Assembly (NCBI GenBank): GCA_964495095.1
Contig: CAZBUH010000038.1
Span: forward strand, 1-16,045
From: CAZBUH01 sp964495095
GTDB taxonomy: Bacteria; Bacillota; Clostridia; Oscillospirales; Oscillospiraceae
Direction of reading: 5' to 3'
Length of the DNA stretch: 16,045 bases
Part shown: positions 7,079 to 15,065 of the stretch, one piece after another
Position numbering within the stretch: position 1 is the stretch's first letter
How the letters are laid out: each line of letters starts with the position of its first letter
The notes under the pieces: generated by a model
Seen by the model: the letters and a program-made list of their open reading frames with translations, nothing else
Told to the model about the DNA's origin: nothing
Database searches by the model: none
Translations under genes and position numbers: made by a program

Positions 7079-8437
7079 TCAAACTGCCGCGATTGGTATG
7101 CCCGCGGCGGCCTTAAAGGCGCTGAAGGGCACGCCCTTTAAATCCCGGCCCTTTGAATTAAAGCTCTCGCCGGGCACCATAAGGGCGGCCGGCTTTTCGT
7201 GTTCTGCCGTAAATTCCTCATATGCCGCCATATAGTCGCTTATGCAGAGAAGCCCAGCGGCCATAATGTCTCCGGAAAAAGTGAGGTTTTTCACGGCCTT
7301 TATGGAGAGCCTTTCCGCCGGCACGCCCAGCCGCTCCATGGCGGCGGAAAAGACCCCGAAGCCGAACTCGGAGGTAAGGGCCAGCACGTGACCCGGGGCG
7401 GACAGTACCGCATCCCTTATATATTCGGCCCGGGACATATCGAAGTCGTACTCCATGCTTATGCCGGGATTTACGCCCTCGGGGACGGAAAGGCGGCAGG
7501 AGAGCTTTTCCCCGGCACGCTCAAAAGCTATGCTGAATACGCCGGGCCTTGAGAGCATACCGAAAGCCTCCACCCGTGAGCGGGGGAAAACGCCGTTTAT
7601 ACCCGTTATCACGTCGCCCCGGCGAAGCCCCGCCTCATAGGCCGGGGAGCCCATGGCCGCGCAGGAGAGCTCCGCCCGCAGGTCCTTTACAAAGGACGGC
7701 TCCAGCAGTACCGGGCATGGGAGCCTGTCGGAGATGGGGCCGATAAATTCCCGGAGCCTGCCGTGAAGGCCGTAGCCCTCGGGGAAAATGCTCCTGTCGG
7801 CGAAAGAGGAGAAGCCCGGCATGAACACGTATACCGAGCGGGCGCCGTTCACGGCCAGGTGCGTTATGGTTTTTTCAAGGTCCTCCCAGCCGGTTATGTT
7901 GGGCATGGCCACGGTGCTGCCCTGAAAGGGGACGCCGTGCTTTTTAAGGAGCCGGGGGCTGTCTATGGCCACAGCGGAGCTTTCCGGGGAGTCGCCCATT
8001 AGCTTTCGCCGGTTTTCCGGCGAGGCGCTGTTCAGGGAGAGGTTTATGAGTATATTGCCCGTATCCCGGAGAAAGATCACCATGTCCTCCGTAAGACGCC
8101 TGCCGTGGGTGGTTACGGTTATGGGCGTTTTCGGGAAATGGCGCCTCACGGAGGATAATATCTCCCGAAATTGCGGGTGCACCGTGGGCTCACCCTCGAT
8201 TATGCAGGTGGCCGAGTCGCCGATGGTTATGACCTGGCCCGGGTCCAGGTATTTGTAAGTGGACTCGATGTCCTCAAGCGGGCGGTTTGGAATGGAGGCC
8301 ACCCGTATCTCCGGAGGGTTGTTCCTGTGGCTGCAAAATATGCAGGCAGAATCACAGGCGGAGGTGAGAGGCAGGATGTTGGCCTCTCTGGCGGAGTCGA
8401 TTATAAGCTCCCGCAGCTCAGTTTCTGAATAGCGCAT
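7079..8437 (-). CDS. Radical SAM protein with internal PDZ and DUF512-like C-terminal region
   Basis: A 452-residue predicted iron-sulfur enzyme of unknown reaction. The N-terminal half is a radical SAM barrel with CDSACIFC (Cys28, Cys32 and Cys35 of a CxxxCxxC cluster motif). A later stretch of roughly residues 259-316 (SPAYEAGLRRGDVITGINGV and following) looks like a PDZ domain. The last 110 residues or so, including ALTSEFGFGVF and a region rich in small residues around FSGDIMAAGLL, resemble the C-terminal part of DUF512 proteins. In the usual DUF512 proteins PDZ comes first and radical SAM second; here the order is changed. The ATG at 8437 has AAGGTGG at ideal spacing; the GTG at 8446 lies inside that site. 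Function is unknown, and the DUF512 assignment is by eye. Confidence 0.75.
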   Translation of the reverse strand: MRYSETELRELIIDSAREANILPLTSACDSACIFCSHRNNPPEIRVASIPNRPLEDIESTYKYLDPGQVITIGDSATCIIEGEPTVHPQFREILSSVRRHFPKTPITVTTHGRRLTEDMVIFLRDTGNILINLSLNSASPENRRKLMGDSPESSAVAIDSPRLLKKHGVPFQGSTVAMPNITGWEDLEKTITHLAVNGARSVYVFMPGFSSFADRSIFPEGYGLHGRLREFIGPISDRLPCPVLLEPSFVKDLRAELSCAAMGSPAYEAGLRRGDVITGINGVFPRSRVEAFGMLSRPGVFSIAFERAGEKLSCRLSVPEGVNPGISMEYDFDMSRAEYIRDAVLSAPGHVLALTSEFGFGVFSAAMERLGVPAERLSIKAVKNLTFSGDIMAAGLLCISDYMAAYEEFTAEHEKPAALMVPGESFNSKGRDLKGVPFSAFKAAAGIPIAAV

Positions 8438-8472
8438 CGGAACCACCTTGGATAAAATTTTTCAAAAAGGGC

Positions 8473-8501
8473 TTGTAAAAATTGAAAATGCGTGGTATCA
8501 T
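8473..8501 (+). promoter_or_regulatory. Promoter of secG (extended -10) with overlapping palindrome
   Basis: TTGTAA at 8473-8478, a 17-base spacer and TATCAT at 8496-8501, preceded by TGG as an extended -10. The 11 bases CGTGGTATCAT are identical to the nadC promoter core. A palindrome TGGTAT-CATGA-ATACCA (8493-8509) overlaps the -10. Confidence 0.6.
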
Positions 8502-8566
8502 GAATACCATTCTGGTGACTATGCGGTTTTTTCCGCTAATTCCTTAAACGAAGGGAATGAGAAATT

Positions 8567-8794
8567 GTGCAGCTTGCAATTACGATAGTTCAGCTTTTGG
8601 CGGGACTTTTCCTTATCGCGGTGATCGTTCTTCAGTCCGGCAAGAGGTCCGGGCTCTCCGGCGCCATAGCCGGTGTTGCGGATACTTTCCTTGTGAAGAA
8701 TAAGAGTAAAACGATGGATGCCCGTCTGGCCAAGATGACCAAGTGGGTAGCCCTGGCATTCGTTGTGCTTACGATTATTCTTAACATGATTTAA
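8567..8794 (+). CDS. secG: Preprotein translocase subunit SecG
   Basis: A 75-residue SecG, the small non-essential subunit of the SecYEG protein-conducting channel. It has the expected two membrane helices: LLAGLFLIAVIVLQSG near the N-terminus and WVALAFVVLTIILNMI at the C-terminus. They are joined by a Gly/Ser-rich then basic cytoplasmic loop (GKRSGLSGAIAG ... KNKSKTMDARLAK), which is the classic layout. The start is GTG at 8567, with an AAGGGAATGAG site upstream. The gene has its own promoter and a perfect terminator. Family length and topology match, so the call is secure despite small size. Confidence 0.93.
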   Translation: MQLAITIVQLLAGLFLIAVIVLQSGKRSGLSGAIAGVADTFLVKNKSKTMDARLAKMTKWVALAFVVLTIILNMI

Positions 8795-8808
8795 AGGGCG
8801 ACTGAATG

Positions 8809-8842
8809 AAGCTTCCGCGGAAAAACCGCGGAAGCTTTTTTT
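8809..8842 (+). terminator. secG terminator
   Basis: A perfect 12-base-pair stem (AAGCTTCCGCGG at 8809-8820 with CCGCGGAAGCTT at 8826-8837), an AAAAA loop and a run of seven T ending at 8842. It lies just before the 3' end of the convergent P-type ATPase gene and lacks a T-run on that strand. Confidence 0.93.
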
Positions 8843-8846
8843 GCGC

Positions 8847-11291
8847 TTATCCGGCGGCGCGGCGGCCTTTTGTATGCCGGCCCTTCCGCCTGGAGGACAT
8901 AAAACGGCTGAGCCGCTCCACCGCAAGAGCCACTGCCCTGCGGAAAAAGATGGTGACGGGATAGGTCAGGGCGGCGAAAACCACCAGGATATAAACGGCG
9001 TCCACGCTCATTTTCGTCATGTCGAAAAGCGGCGCCAGAATTATCGCCCCGCCGAAGAAGCCGATGACGCACAGGCACATAAGGGCTATACGCAGCCTGC
9101 TGAAGGGCTTGCAGGTGTCAAAGAGCATTATGAGGCCCACGACGCCCATAAGAAGCGACGCCATTGTAGCAAGCTCCTCCTCCGGGATGCCGAACTGCCG
9201 GGCGAACATTATAACGCCCAGAATGATAACTATGTCCGTAAGCCCCGCCGGCAGGGCGCGCTTTATCACGTTGCGCAGGAATTTGCCGCTGACAAGGCTG
9301 CTGTTCGGCTCCAGCGCCAGCACAAAGGACGGAAAGCCGATGGTGAACACGCTGACCAGCGAGAGCTGGGAGACTGTTACGGGATAGGGGAAGGTCGCAA
9401 AAAGCAGTATAAATGTGAGAATAAATGAGAAGATGTTTTTTACAAGGAAAAGGGCGGCGGAGCGCTCCACATTGTTTATGACCCTCCTGCCCTCAGCCAC
9501 CACGGAGGGCATGGCGGAAAAATCGGAATTTAAAAGGACTATCTGGGAAACCTGACATGCCACGTCCGAGCCGGAGGCCATTGCGATGCTGCAATCGGCG
9601 TCCTTTAACGCCAGAACGTCGTTTACGCCGTCTCCTGTCATGGCGACGGTGTGGCCCGCGGCCTTTATGGCCCGGACGAGCTTGCGCTTCTGCTCCGGTG
9701 TCACCCGGCCAAAGACCGTATACTGGCCTGCGGCGGCGCGTATTTTTTCGTCGGAGTCGAGAGTGCTGGCGTCAACGTATTTTTCGCCGTTTTCTATGCC
9801 GGCCTCCACGGCCACCTGGGACACGGTCACGGGGTTATCGCCTGATATAACTTTTATAGACACTCCCTGCTGGGCAAAATACCGGAACGTCTCCGGAGCC
9901 TGGGGCCTTATCTTGTTCGTGAGCAGGATAAGGGCCAGGGGCATGACAGGGGCGTTTATGCCGGGCTCAGCTATATCCCCGTCATAAAGGGCAAGGAGCA
10001 GGACGCGGCAGCCGAGGCCGGAGTATTTCTCCACAATGGGCGAATATTTCGGGTAGTCCTCCTTCAGTATAAACTCCGGCGCGCCCAGAAGATAAGTCTC
10101 ATCCTCGTCGTAGGACACGCCGCCGTATTTTGCGGCGGAGGTAAAGGGCAGCTTTTTTACGGCCGTCTGCTGGACGGTGCCGTTAAAATACTTTTTCAGG
10201 GCGGCCATAGTCTCGTTTTCCGCGCCCATATTGCCCACGTAGTCGGACATTATAAGGCGTATGTCGTCCTCCACAAACCTGTCCTTGCAGAGGAGCACCA
10301 CGTCCTTCACGGTCATTTTGTTTTCAGTCACGGTGCCGGTCTTATCCACGCAGAGCACGTCAACCCGGGCCAGGGTTTCGATACAGCTCATCTCGTGCAC
10401 CATGGTTTTTTTCCTGGCAAGGCGCATAACGCTGACGGCCAGGGCTACGCTTGTGAGCAGGTACAGTCCCTCGGGTATCATGCCCAGCACCGATGCCACG
10501 GTGGACACGACGCTGTCCTGTATGGTGCGGTCAAGCTGGAAATGCTGCTGCCAGAAAAGCAGCCCACCCATGGGGATTATAAGTATGCCGATGACCTGCA
10601 CAAGGCGGGTGAGGGAGCGCATCATCTCAGAGCGGCGCTTTTTCCCGTGCTTTTTTGCCTCCATGGTGAGCTTTGAAACAAAAGAGTCGCGGCCCACCCG
10701 GTCCAGCCGCGCCCGGCACTCGCCGGCCACCACAAAGCTGCCCGAGAGGAGCATATCTCCGGGGTTTTTCGTTATCTCGTCGGCCTCGCCCGTTATAAGG
10801 GCTTCGTTTACCTGTACGGGCCTGTCCAGAACTATCGCATCGGCGTATATCTGGTTTCCGGCCTTGAATATAACAACGTCGTCCAGCACCGTCTCCTCGG
10901 TGCTGATGACCTGGACGGCGCCCTCCCGTATGACGCTGGCCTTTGGTGCGGACAGAATGGAGAGCCTGTCCAGCGTCTTTTTTGCGCGCAGCTCCTGCAC
11001 AATGCCGATGGCGATGTTGGCTATGATTATAGGCATGAAGGTGAGGTTGTTGTAAGCGCCCACGGCGATTATGAGCCCCGCCAGAATGAAAAAGATGAGG
11101 TTAAAATATGTAAAAATATTTTCGCAGACTATCTGCTTTACCGTCTTTGTAGGCGGGTCGATATAGAGGTTGGCATAGCCGCACTGCCTGCGCTCTGCGG
11201 CGTCGCGCTCCGTAAGGCCGTTAAGTCCCGTGCTGATGCGCGGGAGTCTGGCCCGGGGGGCTTCCTCCTCTGTTTTTTTGAGGATGCTTAT
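8847..11291 (-). CDS. P-type cation-transporting ATPase, CtpE-like (apparent ATA start)
   Basis: An integral membrane cation pump, about 814 residues from the proposed start. It has an actuator-domain TGEAD (near residue 167), the PEGLYLL membrane motif (about 273), the phosphorylation motif DKTGTVTENKM (Asp near 316), and the hinge motif TGDGVNDVLALKDAD. Several hydrophobic helices fill the C-terminal third. The PEGL motif and the region before DKTGT resemble mycobacterial CtpE, a calcium-uptake pump, so Ca2+ is a reasonable but unproven substrate. Homology-like sequence (GLTERDAAERRQCGYAN, then the first membrane helix) continues upstream of a GTG at 11063, so that GTG is too late. Between it and the upstream in-frame stop there is no ATG, GTG or TTG. 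ATA at 11291 has GGGAGGG seven bases upstream. Confidence 0.85.
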   Translation of the reverse strand: MSILKKTEEEAPRARLPRISTGLNGLTERDAAERRQCGYANLYIDPPTKTVKQIVCENIFTYFNLIFFILAGLIIAVGAYNNLTFMPIIIANIAIGIVQELRAKKTLDRLSILSAPKASVIREGAVQVISTEETVLDDVVIFKAGNQIYADAIVLDRPVQVNEALITGEADEITKNPGDMLLSGSFVVAGECRARLDRVGRDSFVSKLTMEAKKHGKKRRSEMMRSLTRLVQVIGILIIPMGGLLFWQQHFQLDRTIQDSVVSTVASVLGMIPEGLYLLTSVALAVSVMRLARKKTMVHEMSCIETLARVDVLCVDKTGTVTENKMTVKDVVLLCKDRFVEDDIRLIMSDYVGNMGAENETMAALKKYFNGTVQQTAVKKLPFTSAAKYGGVSYDEDETYLLGAPEFILKEDYPKYSPIVEKYSGLGCRVLLLALYDGDIAEPGINAPVMPLALILLTNKIRPQAPETFRYFAQQGVSIKVISGDNPVTVSQVAVEAGIENGEKYVDASTLDSDEKIRAAAGQYTVFGRVTPEQKRKLVRAIKAAGHTVAMTGDGVNDVLALKDADCSIAMASGSDVACQVSQIVLLNSDFSAMPSVVAEGRRVINNVERSAALFLVKNIFSFILTFILLFATFPYPVTVSQLSLVSVFTIGFPSFVLALEPNSSLVSGKFLRNVIKRALPAGLTDIVIILGVIMFARQFGIPEEELATMASLLMGVVGLIMLFDTCKPFSRLRIALMCLCVIGFFGGAIILAPLFDMTKMSVDAVYILVVFAALTYPVTIFFRRAVALAVERLSRFMSSRRKGRHTKGRRAAG

Positions 11292-11322
11292 TCTAAATCC
11301 CTCCCTGCGAAATACTGCGTTT

Positions 11323-11331
11323 ATTGTAGCA
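11323..11331 (-). promoter_or_regulatory. Extended -10 promoter for the P-type ATPase
   Basis: On the minus strand TGCTACAAT reads 11331-11323: an extended -10 (TG-n-TACAAT), with no good -35. Predicted start is near 11316, about 25 bases before the ATA start. It mirrors the divergent promoter of the ABC operon. Confidence 0.5.
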
Positions 11332-11346
11332 TATTACTGACGGATT

Positions 11347-11355
11347 TGCTATAAT
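11347..11355 (+). promoter_or_regulatory. Extended -10 promoter for the ABC exporter operon
   Basis: TGCTATAAT at 11347-11355 is a consensus extended -10 element; the -35 region is poor. Predicted start is near 11362, about 70 bases before the first ABC gene. Confidence 0.6.
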
Positions 11356-11430
11356 AAAAAGACGTATTAAAAGAATAATACCCTAATATTTATTATTTAT
11401 TAATTTTTCTGCGAAAGAAGGCGGACGCCA

Positions 11431-13239
11431 ATGAAAAAGAAAGGGTCAAAATCCTCCTTTTCGATGCTTTTAAAATTCACCGGCGGCTCCGGAAGATACT
11501 TTGTTATGGCAATCCTGACAGCCGCGGCCAGTATATTTTTGAATTTCCTTACGCCCCAGGTGGTGGGGGTAACGGTGGACTCGGTAATCGGCACGGAGCC
11601 GTTTGCGGTGCCGGGCTTCCTGCTTAAAATAATGGAGAGCTTCGGAGGACGGGAATTTCTGCGCAATAACCTTATAATATGCGGGATAGCCGTGGTCGTA
11701 TGTTCCGTAAGCTCCGGCATATTCAACTATTTTTCCCGGATGAACATAGCCAGGGGCACCGAGGGCTTTACAAAAAAGCTCCGGGACGAGCTTTTCCGCC
11801 ACACCCAGTACCTGCCCTTCTCCTGGCACACGGAGAACAAGACGGGCGACATTATCCAGCGCTGCACCGCCGATGTGGAGACAGCCAGAAATTTCATCTC
11901 GGCCCAGCTTATAGACGTTATACGCACGGTGATACTTATATCCATGGCCATGGTCATAATGTTCTCCATGAACTGGAAGCTGGCCCTGGTGGCTCTGGTG
12001 TTTATACCGATAGTCCTGTGCTACACGGCGTTTTTTTACAGCAGGATATCAAAGCAGTTCCTTGAGGCCGACGAGACGGAGGGCCGGCTTATGGTGCAGG
12101 CCCAGGAGAATTTCACCGGGGTCCGGGTTGTAAGGGCCTTTGGCCGGGAAATGTATGAAAGGGAGCAGTTCAGCAGGAAAAACGATGAGTTTGCGAAAAG
12201 CTGGATAGATCTGGGCTATACCCTGGGAGTTTACTGGGGCGTGGGCGACATTGTCTCCGCAAGCCAGCTCCTTGTGATAATCGCCGTGGGCGCCTATATG
12301 GCGGCCGGAGGCCACATGACCCTGGGCCAGCTCCTTGTTTTCATAAGCTACACCCAGACAATGGCCTGGCCCGTGAGAAATCTCGGCCACACGCTGTCGG
12401 AGATGAGCAAGACCGGCGTATCCCTGAAGCGGCTCAAGGAGATACTTGACGCCCCGGCGGAGGAAAAGGACCCGAAGGCCCTGACGCCGCCCATGGACAG
12501 GGACATAGAGTTTAAGAATGTAAGCTTTTCCTACGGCGACGCCCAGGTGCTCCGGGACGTGAGCTTTAAGGTGGAGAGCGGCACCACCTTCGGCATCCTG
12601 GGCTCCACAGGCTCGGGAAAATCCACAGTCACCTATCTTTTAAACAGGCTCTACGATTTGCCGGAGGGCAGCGGGGAGATAACCATAGGCGGCGTGAACA
12701 TAAACAGCATAGACAGGCAGTACCTGCGGAGAAACGTAGGGCTGGTCCTCCAGGAGCCGTATCTGTTTTCAAAGACGATACGGGAGAATATAGCTATAAC
12801 CGCGGACTCCGCCGATATGTCGGAGATACGCCGCAACGCGGGCGTGGCCGCGGTGGACGACAATATCATGGAGTTCGGCAAGGGCTACGACACGGTAGTG
12901 GGCGAGCGGGGCGTCACCCTGTCGGGAGGCCAGAAGCAGAGGATCGCCATAGCCAGGACGCTGGAGACAAAAGCGCCAATAATGGTGTTTGACGACTCCA
13001 TGTCCGCCGTGGATATGGAGACCGACGCCAAAATACGCGAGTCCCTCCGGGAGAACACCGGCAATGCCACGGTCATACTTATTTCCCACAGAATATCCAC
13101 CCTCATGAAATGCGACAAAATCCTTGTGATGGATGGGGGCCGGGCCGTAGAGACGGGCACTCACCAGGAGCTGCTGCGGCAGAACGGGATATATAAGCGG
13201 GTCTACGATATCCAGAGCGGGATAGGAGGCGAAGAGTAA
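11431..13239 (+). CDS. ABC exporter half-transporter, subunit with degenerate Walker B
   Basis: A 602-residue type IV (ABCB-like) half-transporter with an N-terminal six-helix membrane domain (about residues 20-325) and a C-terminal nucleotide-binding domain. Motifs: Walker A GSTGSGKST (391-399), Q-loop Gln441, signature LSGGQKQR (497-504), Walker B IMVFDD (517-522), H-loop His553. The residue after the Walker B aspartate, normally the catalytic glutamate, is aspartate (Asp522), the mark of the degenerate-site partner in heterodimers such as TM287/288, BmrCD and LmrCD. The start ATG has AAGGCGG upstream. Its stop codon overlaps the next gene's ATG (TAATG), so the pair is coupled. Likely a multidrug or lipid/peptide exporter; the substrate is unknown. 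Confidence 0.93.
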   Translation: MKKKGSKSSFSMLLKFTGGSGRYFVMAILTAAASIFLNFLTPQVVGVTVDSVIGTEPFAVPGFLLKIMESFGGREFLRNNLIICGIAVVVCSVSSGIFNYFSRMNIARGTEGFTKKLRDELFRHTQYLPFSWHTENKTGDIIQRCTADVETARNFISAQLIDVIRTVILISMAMVIMFSMNWKLALVALVFIPIVLCYTAFFYSRISKQFLEADETEGRLMVQAQENFTGVRVVRAFGREMYEREQFSRKNDEFAKSWIDLGYTLGVYWGVGDIVSASQLLVIIAVGAYMAAGGHMTLGQLLVFISYTQTMAWPVRNLGHTLSEMSKTGVSLKRLKEILDAPAEEKDPKALTPPMDRDIEFKNVSFSYGDAQVLRDVSFKVESGTTFGILGSTGSGKSTVTYLLNRLYDLPEGSGEITIGGVNINSIDRQYLRRNVGLVLQEPYLFSKTIRENIAITADSADMSEIRRNAGVAAVDDNIMEFGKGYDTVVGERGVTLSGGQKQRIAIARTLETKAPIMVFDDSMSAVDMETDAKIRESLRENTGNATVILISHRISTLMKCDKILVMDGGRAVETGTHQELLRQNGIYKRVYDIQSGIGGEE

Positions 13240-15065
13240 TGGATGAAAATTCACAGCAGAAAGCCGGGACAAAGCTGAACCTGGGCGTCTGGAAGAGGCT
13301 TCTGCCCTATCTTAAAATAACCATGAAGCACATGCTTCTGGCCGGGGCGCTTATGCTGCTGTCGTCCCTTGCCGAATCTACATATCCCCAGTTTACAAGC
13401 TACGCTGTAAACCGTTTCGTGGTGACGGGCGAGACAAAGGGGCTGCCGGTTTTCGCGCTGCTTTATTTTCTCGTGATAGCGGCCAGCGGCGTGGCGGTGA
13501 TAATCTACTCCCGCCAGTCAATAATCGTGGAGATGGAGCTTAACAGGCATATAAAGATGGACTGCTTTGTGCATCTTCAGGAGCTGCCCTTCTCCTACTA
13601 CAACCAGAACTCCGTGGGCTTTATTTTGGCCCGGGTGATGAGCGACACGGGCAGGATAAGCAGCATGATAGCCTGGGGCGTTGTAAACCTCCTGTGGTGT
13701 ACAAGCTACGTTATTTTCGCCCTTGTAAACATGTTTATTTTAAATTGGAAGCTGGGGCTCATACTGCTGTGCATAATACCGGTGATAGGCGTCATAACCT
13801 ATTTCTTCGAGGGGAAGATACTCCGCGTAAACCGGCAGATGCGGGCGGTGAACTCCAGGATAATCGGGGCGTATAACGAGGGGATAACAGGGGCCAAAAC
13901 CTCAAAGACGCTTGTTATAGAGGATAAAAACTGTAAGGAGTTTTCCGGAATTACCGGGGAGATGTACAAGGTCTCCGTCCACTCCACGATGCTGTCGGCG
14001 GCGCTGATACCGATAGTGCTGTTCTTCAGCTCCATGGCGGTGGCAGCGGTGCTCTATAAGGGCGGCTACATGGTGATGGACGAGGTCTTAAACTACGGCG
14101 TCCTGTCGGCGTTTATATCCTACGCCGTGGCGATTGTGGACCCCATACAGCAGGTGGCCTCCATGCTCACCGAAATAGTGGCGGCCCAGGCCAACATAGA
14201 GCGGATTACGGCGCTGCTGGACGAGCCGTGCACTATCGTTGACTCACCGGAGGTAGTTGAGAAGTACGGCGGCACCTTTAACCCCAAAAAGGAGAACTGG
14301 GAGCCCATAAAGGGCGATATCGAGTTTAAAAACGTGTGGTTTAAGTATCCCGACGGCGATGAATATGTCCTTGAGGATTTCAGCCTTAAAATACCCGCCG
14401 GGACGAATGTGGCAATCGTCGGTGAGACAGGAGCGGGCAAGAGCACACTTGTAAACCTGGCCTGCCGGTTTTTCGAGCCCACCAGGGGCGAGATACTTAT
14501 AGACGGCGTTGACTACAGAGAGCGCTCCCAGCTCTGGCTCCACTCCTCTCTGGGATATGTGCTCCAGACGCCCCACCTTTTTTCCGGCACCGTAAAGGAG
14601 AACATACGCTACGGAAACCTTGACGCCACTGACGAGATGGTCTGCAGGGCCGCTGAGATGGTGTCGGCGGACACGGTGGCGAAAAAGCTGCCCCAGGGCT
14701 ACGACACCGATGTGGGCGAGGGGGGCGACAGGCTCTCCACCGGCGAAAAGCAGCTTATATCCTTCGCCAGAGCCATAATAGCGGACCCGCCCATATTTGT
14801 GCTGGACGAGGCCACCTCCTCAATAGACACGGAGACCGAGCTTCTTATCCAGAACGCTATCTCCCATATCCTAAAGGGGCGCACGTCCTTTATAATTGCG
14901 CACCGGCTCTCCACCATACGCCACGCGGACCTTATCCTTGTAGTGAGCGGGGGCAAAATAATAGAACGGGGCACCCACGACAGCCTGATGGCCGCCGGGG
15001 GCTACTATAAAAAGCTCTACACTGCCATGCAGATACAGGAGAAAGAGGAGCAGAGCGGGCTGTAA
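13239..15065 (+). CDS. ABC exporter half-transporter, partner subunit with variant signature motif
   Basis: A 608-residue partner of the preceding half-transporter, with the same membrane domain plus nucleotide-binding domain layout. Motifs: Walker A GETGAGKST (395-403), Walker B FVLDEATSSID with the normal catalytic Glu524, H-loop His555. The signature is LSTGEKQ (499-505) instead of LSGGQ. In the heterodimer this variant signature faces the degenerate Walker motifs of the first subunit, while the canonical Walker B here faces LSGGQ. That gives one active and one degenerate site, as known for TM287/288-type exporters. A linker of roughly 30 residues before the nucleotide-binding domain (around GGTFNPKKENW) is longer than in the partner. 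No clear terminator follows directly. Confidence 0.93.
   Translation: MDENSQQKAGTKLNLGVWKRLLPYLKITMKHMLLAGALMLLSSLAESTYPQFTSYAVNRFVVTGETKGLPVFALLYFLVIAASGVAVIIYSRQSIIVEMELNRHIKMDCFVHLQELPFSYYNQNSVGFILARVMSDTGRISSMIAWGVVNLLWCTSYVIFALVNMFILNWKLGLILLCIIPVIGVITYFFEGKILRVNRQMRAVNSRIIGAYNEGITGAKTSKTLVIEDKNCKEFSGITGEMYKVSVHSTMLSAALIPIVLFFSSMAVAAVLYKGGYMVMDEVLNYGVLSAFISYAVAIVDPIQQVASMLTEIVAAQANIERITALLDEPCTIVDSPEVVEKYGGTFNPKKENWEPIKGDIEFKNVWFKYPDGDEYVLEDFSLKIPAGTNVAIVGETGAGKSTLVNLACRFFEPTRGEILIDGVDYRERSQLWLHSSLGYVLQTPHLFSGTVKENIRYGNLDATDEMVCRAAEMVSADTVAKKLPQGYDTDVGEGGDRLSTGEKQLISFARAIIADPPIFVLDEATSSIDTETELLIQNAISHILKGRTSFIIAHRLSTIRHADLILVVSGGKIIERGTHDSLMAAGGYYKKLYTAMQIQEKEEQSGL

Noticed and set aside
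8451..8479. Possible minus-strand promoter TTTACA-17-TTTATC for the radical SAM gene
   Set aside because: The predicted start would fall at or inside the ribosome binding site just before the ATG, which is not workable, and the -10 is weak.
10261..11055. 264-codon plus-strand frame opposite the P-type ATPase gene
   Set aside because: Serine/threonine-rich composition and lack of a ribosome site are typical of an antisense shadow; the minus-strand pump motifs are unambiguous.
11063..11063. GTG at 11063 as the start of the P-type ATPase
   Set aside because: It would remove a recognisable N-terminal region and the first membrane helix and has no ribosome site.
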